This document shows positions 45,740 through 54,373 of a stretch of DNA of 64,000 bases, piece after piece. The notes under the pieces are model-generated. The model saw nothing but the letters and a program-made list of their open reading frames with translations, was not told the DNA's origin and ran no database searches. Each line of letters starts with the position of its first letter. The first letter of the stretch is position 1. The translations under genes were made by a program, and so were the position numbers. Source of the stretch: Rhodospirillales bacterium (GTDB taxonomy: Bacteria; Pseudomonadota; Alphaproteobacteria; UBA8366; JADFVY01); the NCBI GenBank assembly GCA_020356105.1, contig CP070634.1, positions 540,697 through 604,696 on the forward strand, written 5' to 3'.

Positions 45740-47479
45740 GTGAGTGACGGGTGGAACGAGATCGACACCGACCTTCTCGTAATCGGCGGCGGGGTGGCCG
45801 GCAGTCTCGCGGCAATCCCGGCGCTGGAGGCCGGGCTCAAGGTCGTGATCTGCGAGAAGGGACGGCTGCTTGATCATTGTGGCAGTGTCGGTTGCGGCGT
45901 CGACCATTATCTGACCGTCATGGACAGCGGTCCCGAATGGGACACGCCGGAATTCCTGATCAAGCACGTGCCCGGCCTGACCGACGGAATTGTCGACATG
46001 GCGGTGACCAGCAAGGTCATCCACCAGATGCCGCGGATTCTGAAGAAGATCGAATCATTCGGCGTCGACTTCAAGGACCCGCGGATCGGCGATTATTACC
46101 GCCTGCGCTCGTTCGGTCTGCCGGGGACCTACCATATCAATTTCGACGGCACCGACTTCAAGAAGCTGATCGGCCAGCAGGTGCGCCGCGGCCGGGCGAC
46201 CGTGCTGATGCGCACGATGGGCGTGCAGCTTCTGATCGATGACAACCGTGCCTACGGGGCCCTGGCGTTCAATTTCCGGACCGGTGAGTGGTTTGCCATC
46301 CGGGCGAAGGCCGTGATGCTCGCGGCCGGTGAGGTCAACCGTCTGTCGAAGAACGCTTCGGGCCTGGCCTTCGACAGCTGGCATTTTCCGTACAATACGG
46401 GCGACGCCCACGCCATGGGCTACCGGGCCGGGGCGAAGCTCGCCAACATGGAGTTCATCGAATCGACACTGACGCCGAAGGGCTTCTCCGCCCAGGGCCT
46501 CAACGCCCTCGTCAGCCTCGGTGCCTACTTCGTCAATAAGAGCGGCGAGCGCTTCATGTTCAAGTATGACGAGAAGGGCGAGAATGCCCGCCGCGCGGTG
46601 CTCGCCGATGCCGTGGTCAACGAGTTCCTGCTTGGCAACGGGCCGATCTATGTCGACCTTCGCCATCTGCCGGAGGACGAGCTCGATCACATGGAGGCAA
46701 CGCTCCAGGTCGACCGCTATACGATGCCCGCCTTCTACGACCAGAAAAAGTTGAATTTCCGTGAGGACCTCGTCGAAATATCGGTGTCGGAATTCAGCAT
46801 CCGGCGCAGCGGCGTCTATTTCCGCGGCAGCGGTCTTGCGGTCGATACCAATGGCGAAACCTCGGTCGAGGGGCTGTTCGCGGCCGGCGACTGCGCCACG
46901 GTGAGCGGTGGAATCGCGGGCGCCGCGGTGCTTGGCCATATCGCGGGAGAGGGGGCGGTCAAGCGGATCCACACGTCGCCACGGAGCTTGCCAGAAATCG
47001 ACAGAGAGGCCGCCGGCGCCATCCGGGCCGAAGCGATGGGGTGTCTTGGACGTCCGGACGGCATGCCCTGGCGGGAACTCGAGGATCAGACGCGACAGAC
47101 GGTCACCGACTATGTCGGCGTGCGCCGCAATGACAAGGGTCTGAGGCTGGCGCTCGCGACGCTGCACGCCCTGGCCGAGAAGGAGCCGACCCTGCAGGCG
47201 GACGATCTCCACGGACTGATGCGGGTGTATGAATCCAAGAGCATCCGACTATGCGCCGAGCTGATGGCGACAACGTCGTTGACGCGCAAGGAAACCCGGA
47301 CGCGGTCGGCGCACCGGAGGCTTGATTACCCGGAAACCGACGACCGAAACTGGCGAAAATTCATCATTGTCGAACGCGGGGCGGATGGCCCCGCCGTCAG
47401 CACGCTGACGACCGACCGCCCATTGGCGGACGCGTTCGGACGCGCGCCGGAACGGGGTGAGGCCGATGTCGGCACCTGA
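45740..47479 (+). CDS. FAD-dependent reductase flavoprotein, AprA/fumarate reductase-like
   Basis: A 579-residue flavoprotein. The FAD-binding start is VIGGGVAGSLAA (G16, G18, G21), and the C-terminal FAD region is GLFAAGDCATVSGGIAGAAVLGHIAG. The VGCGVDHYLTV segment and overall plan resemble the adenylylsulfate reductase alpha subunit and fumarate reductase. It is paired with a two-[4Fe-4S] ferredoxin gene, as aprA is with aprB. No sulfate-activation genes are nearby; the neighbours are catabolic, so the substrate is probably an organic acid. It starts at GTG 45740 with GAAAGG upstream and overlaps the ferredoxin gene. Confidence 0.8.
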   Translation: MSDGWNEIDTDLLVIGGGVAGSLAAIPALEAGLKVVICEKGRLLDHCGSVGCGVDHYLTVMDSGPEWDTPEFLIKHVPGLTDGIVDMAVTSKVIHQMPRILKKIESFGVDFKDPRIGDYYRLRSFGLPGTYHINFDGTDFKKLIGQQVRRGRATVLMRTMGVQLLIDDNRAYGALAFNFRTGEWFAIRAKAVMLAAGEVNRLSKNASGLAFDSWHFPYNTGDAHAMGYRAGAKLANMEFIESTLTPKGFSAQGLNALVSLGAYFVNKSGERFMFKYDEKGENARRAVLADAVVNEFLLGNGPIYVDLRHLPEDELDHMEATLQVDRYTMPAFYDQKKLNFREDLVEISVSEFSIRRSGVYFRGSGLAVDTNGETSVEGLFAAGDCATVSGGIAGAAVLGHIAGEGAVKRIHTSPRSLPEIDREAAGAIRAEAMGCLGRPDGMPWRELEDQTRQTVTDYVGVRRNDKGLRLALATLHALAEKEPTLQADDLHGLMRVYESKSIRLCAELMATTSLTRKETRTRSAHRRLDYPETDDRNWRKFIIVERGADGPAVSTLTTDRPLADAFGRAPERGEADVGT

Positions 47480-47744
47480 GAGCGCCACTCATAACCCGAT
47501 CGACATCGATCCGGGCAAATGCGTCCGGTGTGATTTCTGCGACTGGATTTGCCCCGGCGACCTGATCTATCACGAGGACGGAAACAAGGAGAAGCTGCCG
47601 GTCGTGATGTATCCCGACGAGTGCTGGTATTGTGGCCTTTGCCAGTCGATCTGCCCGGCCGACGCCATCACCATCATCTTCCCCGAGGAGATGATCCACA
47701 ACAAGACGGATGTGGTCAGCCTGCTGGGGAAGGTCGTAAAGTAG
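47466..47744 (+). CDS. 2[4Fe-4S] ferredoxin, electron partner of the flavoprotein
   Basis: A 92-residue iron-sulfur protein with two CX2CX2CX3C clusters: C19, C22, C25, C29 and C53, C56, C59, C63, each followed by P. A ~24-residue insertion between the clusters and a C-terminal extension make it AprB-like, longer than simple bacterial ferredoxins. It overlaps the flavoprotein gene by 14 bases, so the two are coupled and should form one complex. ATG 47466 is preferred over the in-frame GTG 47457, as GTGAGG lies just before it. Confidence 0.9.
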   Translation: MSAPESATHNPIDIDPGKCVRCDFCDWICPGDLIYHEDGNKEKLPVVMYPDECWYCGLCQSICPADAITIIFPEEMIHNKTDVVSLLGKVVK

Positions 47745-47834
47745 CGATGCCGTCACCTCAGGGAGCGGCAAACATACAGTCGCAACCGGACCCGCCGGAC
47801 GGGCTGTAGATAAGAACGATGGGAGGCTGCGGGA

Positions 47835-49340
47835 ATGCTTGAGGCGATCGTTGGCGGTCTGACCATGCTGCTGACGCCGCAGGCCGTGCTGTTCATGTTC
47901 ATCGGCGTGGTCTACGGCCTGATGGTCGGAATCCTGCCGGGCCTCGGTGGCATCGTCGCGATGGCTCTGCTGCTCCCCTTCGCCTATGGATATGAGACCG
48001 CGGCCATGCTGGCGCTTCTGCTGGGCGCCCATATCGCCACGATCTGGGGAAGCTCTGTCACCGGCATCCTGTTCAAGGTTCCCGGCGCCGCCAAGAGCCT
48101 TGCCCTCATCTTCGACGGCTATCCTCTGACCCAACAGGGCCATGCCAGCCGCGCGCTTGGCGCTTCGGCCACCGCAGCCCTGCTGGGCGGTATACTCGGC
48201 GCGATCTTTCTGGCCATCAGTATCCCGATCGTGCGGCCCGTCATGCTGTTCCTCGGGCCGCCGGAATATCTCATGATGGCTCTATGGGGCCTGACCATCA
48301 TCGCGACATTCAGCGAGGGCTCGCTGCTCAAGGGGCTGGTCGCGGCATGCATCGGCGTCCTCATCGCCTTCATTGGCATGGACCCGGTGACCGCAACGCC
48401 GCGCTTTACCTTCGGGAGCATCTTCCTGTTGGATGGGGTCTCCTTCCCGGTGGCCATGATCGGCCTGTTCGCCGTCGCCGAGATGATGAAGCTCTACGTG
48501 AAGGGCGGCTCGATCCTCGACCGCGACGTGACGGAAGAGCGGAGCACGGTTCTCGACGGCGTCCGCGACGCCATCCGGCATTGGTGGCTGGTGGCGCGCT
48601 CGAGCCTTCTCGGGGTCTGGATCGGTGTTCTGCCAGGGATCGGCGCCAGCGTCGGCGGCATCGCCGCCTATGCGCAGGCCGTGCAGACCTCGAAGACGCC
48701 TGAAAGATTCGGCCATGGTGCGATCGAGGGCGTGATCGCGCCGGACGCCACTGTCGGCGCCAATGAGGGCGGTGGCCTGATGCCGACGCTGGCCTTCGGC
48801 ATTCCGGGTGGCGAGAGCATGGCGATCCTGCTGATCGCCTTCGTCACAATGGGGGTCACCCCGGGCCCGCAGATGATGACCAACCATCTCGATCTCGTTT
48901 TCGCCATGATGTGGATCATCGTGCTGGCCAATGGCATGACCACGCTGATCGGCCTCGGGATTTCCCCCTATCTTGCGCGGCTGCCGGCGATGAACGCCAA
49001 CATCATGGTGCCGCTGGTGCTGTCGGTCTGTTTCATCGGCGCTTTTGCGACCCGCGGCGATATCGAAGACGTCATCGTTGCCGCCATCTTCGGCGGTATC
49101 GGTTACATCATGGAGAAATACAACTATTCGCGGGCCAATCTGGTGATCGGCATGGTCCTCGCCGAAATGATCGAGCGGAACCTCCATATCTCGCTCACGC
49201 TGCATGGCGACTGGTTCCTCTTCACCCGGCCGATCACCCTGACGATGTTCATCTTCGTCATCTTCACGACGGCACTACCCTTCTATCGCAACTGGCGGCG
49301 GGGCCGGATGGTGGCGGCGTCAACGGGAGGCCGTCCATGA
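47835..49340 (+). CDS. TTT transporter large permease, TctA family
   Basis: A 501-residue membrane protein with about twelve hydrophobic segments and both TctA signatures: GILPGLGGIVAMALLLPFAYG near residue 35 and GVLPGIGASVGGIAAYAQA near 265. It is the main translocation subunit of a secondary transporter driven by ion gradients. GGGAGG lies 8 bases before ATG 47835. Its end overlaps the small-permease gene by 4 bases. It forms a complete system with 49337-49885 and 49972-50991, unlike the split one at the left edge of the window. Confidence 0.95.
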   Translation: MLEAIVGGLTMLLTPQAVLFMFIGVVYGLMVGILPGLGGIVAMALLLPFAYGYETAAMLALLLGAHIATIWGSSVTGILFKVPGAAKSLALIFDGYPLTQQGHASRALGASATAALLGGILGAIFLAISIPIVRPVMLFLGPPEYLMMALWGLTIIATFSEGSLLKGLVAACIGVLIAFIGMDPVTATPRFTFGSIFLLDGVSFPVAMIGLFAVAEMMKLYVKGGSILDRDVTEERSTVLDGVRDAIRHWWLVARSSLLGVWIGVLPGIGASVGGIAAYAQAVQTSKTPERFGHGAIEGVIAPDATVGANEGGGLMPTLAFGIPGGESMAILLIAFVTMGVTPGPQMMTNHLDLVFAMMWIIVLANGMTTLIGLGISPYLARLPAMNANIMVPLVLSVCFIGAFATRGDIEDVIVAAIFGGIGYIMEKYNYSRANLVIGMVLAEMIERNLHISLTLHGDWFLFTRPITLTMFIFVIFTTALPFYRNWRRGRMVAASTGGRP

Positions 49341-49885
49341 GCCGGCGCGCGCAGGAGAATATACTTGCCTGTCTGCTGATGGCATTCTTCGTCGGGGTTC
49401 TGGTGCTGAGCCTCGGCTACAGCCCTCGGGCGCGGCTCGTCCCGGTGCCGATCTCGGTACTTGGAATCCTTCTGCTCAGCGCACAGCTTGTCTGGCAGAA
49501 TCTGCGGTCGCCCGACGAGCTGCATGTCGACATGCTGGAATTCCTGACCAGGCGAGGCGGGCGCCCGAAGGACGACGCGGGCAACGCCGACGATGAGGCT
49601 GCCGACCAGGGGGCCGCGGCCGCGCCGCCGCCGTCGCAATTCGGCAGGGAGGTCTTGGCATTCGCCAAGGTGGCGGGTTTCGTTGCGATGTTCCTGTTGC
49701 TCGGGCCGTTCCCCTCGGTCTTCATCTTCGTGTTCGCCTATTTCTCGCTGACCCGCCACTATCACTGGGCGAAGGCCATCATCGTCACGACGATTTTTGT
49801 CGCCATAACTTATGCGCTGTTCGTGGAGGTTCTGGACATACAGCTCTATCACGGACTGCTGGAGCCGCTGGTCAACAGCCTGTAA
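49337..49885 (+). CDS. TTT transporter small permease, TctB family
   Basis: A 182-residue membrane protein with four predicted helices: two near the start (ACLLMAFFVGVLVLSLG and ISVLGILLLSAQLVW) and two near the end. A charged, alanine-rich cytoplasmic loop of ~50 residues joins them (GGRPKDDAGNADDEAADQGA). This matches TctB. ATG 49337 overlaps the TctA stop (ATGA). Confidence 0.9.
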   Translation: MSRRAQENILACLLMAFFVGVLVLSLGYSPRARLVPVPISVLGILLLSAQLVWQNLRSPDELHVDMLEFLTRRGGRPKDDAGNADDEAADQGAAAAPPPSQFGREVLAFAKVAGFVAMFLLLGPFPSVFIFVFAYFSLTRHYHWAKAIIVTTIFVAITYALFVEVLDIQLYHGLLEPLVNSL

Positions 49886-49971
49886 ACTGCGGACGCAGGA
49901 AAGCGAATTCGTTGGCTCATTCGGCGTCGGTAAGAACAAGACCAATAGAAATCACAGTGGAGGAAAGCACG

Positions 49972-50991
49972 ATGAAGACTACATGGAAGACGGCACTGGC
50001 AGGCGCGCTGGCGCTGGTCCTGTCGGCGGTGATGGTGCCGTTCGGCGGCGAGGCGACGGCGGGCATGTATGACGGCAAGGTCATCACCCTGATCGTGCCG
50101 AACAGTCCGAGCGGGCGCATGACCCGTTACGCGCGCCTGTACGCACCCTATATCGCCAAATACACCGGCGCGAAGGAGGTACGTGTCGTCAACAAGAAGG
50201 GGGGTGGCGGCGTCAAAGGAACCAATTTCCTCTGGGTCCAGGAGCCGGATGGCATGACCATCGCCTTCACCAGCGTTCCGACACTGATACTGGCGCAGCT
50301 GTCCGGCAGCGAAGCGGTCCAGTTCGATGCCACAAAGTTCGTCTATCTCGGACGCGCCGCGACCGAACCTCGGGTGATGGTCGTGGGCGGCAACAACGAA
50401 ATCAAGTCGATCCAGGATGTGATGAGCCTGAACCGGCCCTTCATCAATCCGTCGCAAGGCACCGACGAGGATTTCTATACGTTGGCGATCCTTGCCGACG
50501 CCATCGGCTTCGACCTCAAGATCGTGACCGGCTATGAAGGCCAGGCGGACACCGGCGTCGCCATCATCAAGGGTGACGGCGACGGTCTGTTGACCTCCTG
50601 GGCCTACACCATTCCGATGGTCGAGGCGGGTGACATGCGCCCGATCCTGACGATCTGGGAGGAGCGCCATACGGATTACCCCGATGTGCCGACCGCGCTG
50701 GAAGTCGTCAAGGCGGAGAAGAAGGACGCCGTCGAGGCGATCATCAACATGCTGGCGATGCATCGTGGTTTCTTCGGCCCGCCCAACATGGATCCGACTG
50801 CGACGGCAGAGCTGCGAAAGGCGATTTCGATGGCTTCCGCCGATCCGGAGCTTCAGGCGAAAGGCAAGGAGCAGGGCCTCATCCTGCTGCCGTCCGATGG
50901 CGAAACCGAGCAGAAGCGCATCGTTCAGATCACGAAAGCGAGCCAGGGGCTCAAACCGGTCCTCAAGGCCGCACTCGACTCGATCAAGTAA
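49972..50991 (+). CDS. TTT transporter periplasmic substrate-binding protein, TctC family
   Basis: A 339-residue solute receptor. Signal peptide KTALAGALALVLSAVMVPFG ends near EATA. The mature protein starts GMYDGKVITLIVPNSPSG and has the glycine loop VNKKGGGGVKGTNF that contacts the ligand carboxylate. GGAGGAAAG precedes ATG 49972. It is the last gene before a strong terminator. It differs clearly from the receptor at 876, so the two TTT systems probably carry different acids. Confidence 0.93.
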   Translation: MKTTWKTALAGALALVLSAVMVPFGGEATAGMYDGKVITLIVPNSPSGRMTRYARLYAPYIAKYTGAKEVRVVNKKGGGGVKGTNFLWVQEPDGMTIAFTSVPTLILAQLSGSEAVQFDATKFVYLGRAATEPRVMVVGGNNEIKSIQDVMSLNRPFINPSQGTDEDFYTLAILADAIGFDLKIVTGYEGQADTGVAIIKGDGDGLLTSWAYTIPMVEAGDMRPILTIWEERHTDYPDVPTALEVVKAEKKDAVEAIINMLAMHRGFFGPPNMDPTATAELRKAISMASADPELQAKGKEQGLILLPSDGETEQKRIVQITKASQGLKPVLKAALDSIK

Positions 50992-51025
50992 TAGACGGCG
51001 GGATTGGCCCGCCACATTCGAAATT

Positions 51026-51054
51026 AACGCCCGCCGGGAAACCCGGCGGGCGTT
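51026..51054 (+). terminator. Rho-independent terminator
   Basis: A 13-base perfect stem (AACGCCCGCCGGG with its complement) closes an AAA loop and is followed by CTTCG. It lies 35 bases after the TctC stop and ends the flavoprotein-TTT operon; the convergent regulator gene ends at 51118. Confidence 0.85.
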
Positions 51055-51117
51055 CTTCGCATTTCGGCGCTGGATCTCGCAATGGCACGTTCGACCCGGC
51101 CCGTCGGTGCCCGGCCG

Positions 51118-51807
51118 CTACGGCCCGCTGCCCAGCAGTCGCAGCACCTCGTGGGCGGCGCCCTCCGCTTCCTCGCGGGTGATCCGCTCCGCCGTGTCGG
51201 CGTCCCGATTGCGGATCGCCCGCAGCATGGCGCCGAGATTGGCGACGCTCTCGCGCGAGCGATCGCCCGAACGTTTCGGATGGGCGAGGCCCACGGCGCG
51301 CCACCGCCGGATCCGCGCGTTCAGCGTCACGAGGATCGACGTCAGGGTTTCGCTCATGACACCGCGATAGAGGATGTCATAGAATTTGTTCTTCATGTTC
51401 ATGATCTCGCCGGCGCCGCCCTTTTCATAGGCGGCGATCACGTCGTCGAGCGCCGCTTCCAGTTGAGAAATCATCGCCTCGTCGGCGTTTTCCGCGAACA
51501 GCCGGGCCGCCAGCCCTTCGAGCAGACTGCGGATACGATAGACATCGTGTGCCTCCGCCGGGCTCAGCTCACGGACCACCGGCCCCTTGTTCGGGATCAG
51601 GACGATCAGCCCTTCGGTCTCCAGCTGCCGCAGCGCTTCGCGGATGACCGTTCGGGAGACGGCCAGCATGTCCGTCAGCTCGCGCTCGATCAGGCGCTGT
51701 CCCGGCTCGATCCGGCCGGCTATGATCGCCTCGCGCAGATGGTCGACGACCTGTTGCCGCAAAGGCGCCGCCATCCGCGTAATCTCGTGTGTCGTGGACT
51801 GGTCCAT
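51118..51807 (-). CDS. GntR-family transcriptional regulator, FCD type (second)
   Basis: A 229-residue regulator. The winged helix at ~12-75 includes LREAIIAGRIEPGQRLIERE and VSRTVIREALRQLETEGLI. The FCD domain follows, with LEGLAARLFAE and a late histidine region (EEAEGAAHEVL). I chose ATG 51807 because the alternative ATG 51825 lies at the edge of the operator-like site. It sits between the TTT operon and the dehydrogenase operon, facing away from the latter. It probably represses both and itself through the repeated 16-base motif. The effector should be an acid of the pathway. Confidence 0.88.
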   Translation of the reverse strand: MDQSTTHEITRMAAPLRQQVVDHLREAIIAGRIEPGQRLIERELTDMLAVSRTVIREALRQLETEGLIVLIPNKGPVVRELSPAEAHDVYRIRSLLEGLAARLFAENADEAMISQLEAALDDVIAAYEKGGAGEIMNMKNKFYDILYRGVMSETLTSILVTLNARIRRWRAVGLAHPKRSGDRSRESVANLGAMLRAIRNRDADTAERITREEAEGAAHEVLRLLGSGP

Positions 51808-51823
51808 GTTCCAATCGATATGC

Positions 51824-51839
51824 AATATTACCGCTTTAT
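51824..51839 (-). promoter_or_regulatory. Operator-like repeat (site C)
   Basis: Read leftward it is ATAAAGCG then GTAATATT, the diverged form of the motif at 45594 and 51949. It lies 16 bases before the regulator start codon, where binding would block the gene (autoregulation). Confidence 0.45.
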
Positions 51840-51937
51840 TTTAGTCTCGTCGCGAAGGGGCGGCAACGTTACTTCGCCTTGTGCGACCCAATGCTTGGAA
51901 ATGCTTGCTCCAGGGCCATCGGGCAGGGCGGCGCCGG

Positions 51938-51966
51938 TTGACCGGTTTGTAATACCGTAATATCAT
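51938..51966 (+). promoter_or_regulatory. Predicted promoter of the dehydrogenase operon
   Basis: TTGACC (51938-51943), a 17-base spacer and TATCAT (51961-51966), 44 bases before ATG 52011. The geometry is identical to the promoter at 45583, and the repeat motif starts at the same spacer position. Confidence 0.6.
51949..51964 (+). promoter_or_regulatory. Operator-like direct repeat (site B)
   Basis: GTAATACC followed by GTAATATC, the same two-part motif as site A (45594-45609) and site C. It overlaps the -10 element, so its binder would repress. Confidence 0.55.
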
Positions 51967-52010
51967 CCCTGCCTTTCCGCCTAGAGTCTTTTCGAAGGGA
52001 GGCACGCCCT

Positions 52011-53105
52011 ATGGCGTCAGAGCCGGTGAAGGTTGGCATTGTGGGCCTTGGCCGCTGGGCCAAGGTGCTCACGCGGGCAACGCAGAAATCGGAGCGGTTG
52101 GAAATCGTGGCCGGTTACAGCCGCTCCGACGAGAAACGCCAATCCTATCATAGCGAATTTGGCATCAATGTCGTTGCCGACATGGCGACGATGCTGGACG
52201 ATCCGGATATCAAGGGCGTCATTCTCACCGTGCCGAATGAGCAGCATCTTCCGGTCGCCGAGAGCGTCGCCAAGGCGGGCAAGCACGTCTACACGGAAAA
52301 GCCGATCGCCAATACGCTGGAGAATGGCCTCAGATTGGCGGCGCTGGCGGAACGCTATGGTGTCCGGGTGATGGTTGGGCACAGTGCCCGGCTTCTCAAG
52401 GGCACACGCCGGATGAAACAGGCGATCGACACCGGTGAGATCGGCCGGCTCTCGTTTATCGAGGCGAATTTCTCGAACGAGCGCGCCCTCGAGCTGACAC
52501 CGGATACCTGGCGGTGGTACCGCGACAAGGCACCGGGCGGGCCGCTCTCGCAGCTCGCCATTCATCAGTTCGATGCCCTGCATTATCTCGGCGGCGAGAT
52601 TGCCGAGGTCTCCTCCATGGCTTCGAAACTGTCGCCCGTCGGGGCCGAGGTGGACGATCAGTCGATGACGTTGCTGCGGTTCGCCGACGGTGCGATCGGT
52701 TACGTCGGCTCATGCTGGACATCGCCCGGAATCTATCAGATCCGCGTGTTCGGACAGAAGGGCCTGATTCATTACGAGCTCGATTTCGGCACCTGGGACA
52801 ATCCGGACGACCTGCACAAGACTTCGCTGATGTATATCCAGCGCGGCAAGGATGCGTATGGCCAGCGGGAAGTCCTCGATCTCGATCCCGGCAACATGTT
52901 CGTCGACGAGCTGGAGATTTTCGCCGAAGCCTGCGCCACAGGCCGGCTCGACGAGCTGACCGCCCATGACGGGGTGATTGCGCTTGCCGTCGTCAACGCG
53001 GCGCTGCAATCCATCGAGCGCAAGGGCCAGGCCGTCGAGCTCAAGGAAATTCTCGACGAATCGCGGCGCCGGATCGCGGCGGAAGACCAGCATGCCGCCG
53101 AGTAG
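52011..53105 (+). CDS. Gfo/Idh/MocA family dehydrogenase
   Basis: A 364-residue NAD(P)-dependent oxidoreductase. The Rossmann start VGIVGLGRW (residues 8-16) and the EKPIANT motif with E96-K97-P98 are the family hallmarks. The C-terminal alpha/beta domain begins near MVGHSARLLKGTRRM. Members oxidise or reduce sugars, cyclitols and related hydroxy or keto compounds. It is the first of four rightward genes (dehydrogenase, creatininase-like, cupin, hydroxyacid dehydrogenase). GGGAGG precedes ATG 52011. Confidence 0.92.
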   Translation: MASEPVKVGIVGLGRWAKVLTRATQKSERLEIVAGYSRSDEKRQSYHSEFGINVVADMATMLDDPDIKGVILTVPNEQHLPVAESVAKAGKHVYTEKPIANTLENGLRLAALAERYGVRVMVGHSARLLKGTRRMKQAIDTGEIGRLSFIEANFSNERALELTPDTWRWYRDKAPGGPLSQLAIHQFDALHYLGGEIAEVSSMASKLSPVGAEVDDQSMTLLRFADGAIGYVGSCWTSPGIYQIRVFGQKGLIHYELDFGTWDNPDDLHKTSLMYIQRGKDAYGQREVLDLDPGNMFVDELEIFAEACATGRLDELTAHDGVIALAVVNAALQSIERKGQAVELKEILDESRRRIAAEDQHAAE

Positions 53106-53148
53106 CGGCGCACAACGGTTGCAACGGATGTAAAGGACGGCCCGACAC

Positions 53149-53970
53149 ATGTCGCACGCGTTAGCCACCCGTTACTTCGCCGATCTGACCCAGCCGGAGA
53201 TCGCTGCACAGTTCGAACGCAATCCGCTGGTTCTGCTGCCGGCCGGCAGCGTCGAGCAGCATGGCCCGCATCTGCCGACCGGGACCGATATCTTTGCCGC
53301 CAACGTGATCTCGCACGCCGTGGCGGAGCGGATGGACGGGCTCGTCCTGCCCGCAACGCCGCTAGGGGTTACGCCCATGCACATGCCGTTCGAGGGCACG
53401 ATCACGCTGACCCCCGACACGTACATGCGGGTGGTCAAGGAGACCTGCGTGTCGACGGCGCAGCACGGGGCGAAATATCTCTTGATCCTGAACTGGCATG
53501 AGGGAAACATCCCGTCGCTTGCGATCGCCGCGGAGTCTTTGCATCGCGACCACGGCATGACGGTGCTGACCGTCCAGGCCTGCTATGTCGCGGCGGAGCT
53601 CTACGGCCACGAATGCAACGGCCTTACGCATGGCGGCGAGATCGAGGCGCTCGCGGTGCTCGCTCACCGTCCCGACCTCGTGCATCTCGACCGCATCGAC
53701 TATTCCTCGGATCACGAACTCGGGCGTTCGATGGACCGGTTGCGCCGCACGCGTTCCTACCAGCCGGTCCTCACCGACATCCGCTCGATCGCGCCCACCG
53801 GCTGGTATGGCAGCCCGGAGCACGCCACCGTGGAGAAGGGCGAGCGGATGCTGCGCGACATCGCCGACGCCATTGCCACGGAAGCGACAGAGATTTTTCG
53901 CCAGCTCGATGCCGTCCAGGGTGGTGTCGCCGAGGTCAAGCAGCTTCGCGAGGCGGCCGGCGGATCGTAA
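53149..53970 (+). CDS. Creatininase family amidohydrolase
   Basis: A 273-residue protein of the creatininase/FAPy-deformylase family. Metal ligands are in place: E36 and H38 in GSVEQHGPHLPTGTD, D47, H117-E118 in LNWHEGN and E164 in HGGEIEAL. The usual GHGGN is replaced by NWHEGN, so the pocket differs from creatininase proper. The family cleaves cyclic amides, formamides or lactam-like bonds. It lies 43 bases after the dehydrogenase, with AAGGA before the ATG. It probably opens a ring or amide in the island pathway. Confidence 0.88.
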   Translation: MSHALATRYFADLTQPEIAAQFERNPLVLLPAGSVEQHGPHLPTGTDIFAANVISHAVAERMDGLVLPATPLGVTPMHMPFEGTITLTPDTYMRVVKETCVSTAQHGAKYLLILNWHEGNIPSLAIAAESLHRDHGMTVLTVQACYVAAELYGHECNGLTHGGEIEALAVLAHRPDLVHLDRIDYSSDHELGRSMDRLRRTRSYQPVLTDIRSIAPTGWYGSPEHATVEKGERMLRDIADAIATEATEIFRQLDAVQGGVAEVKQLREAAGGS

Positions 53971-53989
53971 CGGGATCGGATTGGCTGCC

Positions 53990-54373
53990 ATGGCACGGGT
54001 CGTAAGAAAGGGTGAAGCGAAGAGCCTGGAGCTGCCGGGTCGGATCTCGTGCGAGATGTTTTCGGGTCGCGTCGGTGCCGGCGGCGTGACGCTGCGCCTG
54101 GTCGAGATCCCGGTCCCGCTGCCGGACGAGACGCCGCGTCCGCCGCATCGCCATCACGATTTCGAGGAATGCATCTACGTCGTATCCGGGCAGGGCGTGA
54201 CGCACGCGGACAGTGGCGAGCACAGGCTGTCGGCCGGTGACGCAATTCTGATCCCCCCGGGCGAGTCGCACGTGACGCGAAACACCGGTGCCGAGCCGCT
54301 CGTCCTGCTGTGTTTTTTCCCGGTTGCCGATGTCGCGGCCGGCACGTCCGAGCCGGGCGCGTCGGCATCATGA
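53990..54373 (+). CDS. Small cupin-domain protein
   Basis: A 127-residue single-domain cupin. Motif 1 has H53, H55, E60 and G67 (HRHHDFEECIYVVSGQG) and motif 2 has H94 (PPGESHVTRNTG), so a metal site is complete. Such proteins act as isomerases, dioxygenases or sugar-acid binding proteins. The gene sits 19 bases after the creatininase-like gene and overlaps the next by 4, so it belongs to the same pathway. Confidence 0.88.
   Translation: MARVVRKGEAKSLELPGRISCEMFSGRVGAGGVTLRLVEIPVPLPDETPRPPHRHHDFEECIYVVSGQGVTHADSGEHRLSAGDAILIPPGESHVTRNTGAEPLVLLCFFPVADVAAGTSEPGASAS

Noticed and set aside
45740-47744. Genuine adenylylsulfate reductase (dissimilatory sulfur metabolism)
   Set aside because: Only the alpha/beta pairing resembles AprBA. 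No ATP sulfurylase, Qmo, Dsr or Sox genes are present and the transporter context is for carboxylates.
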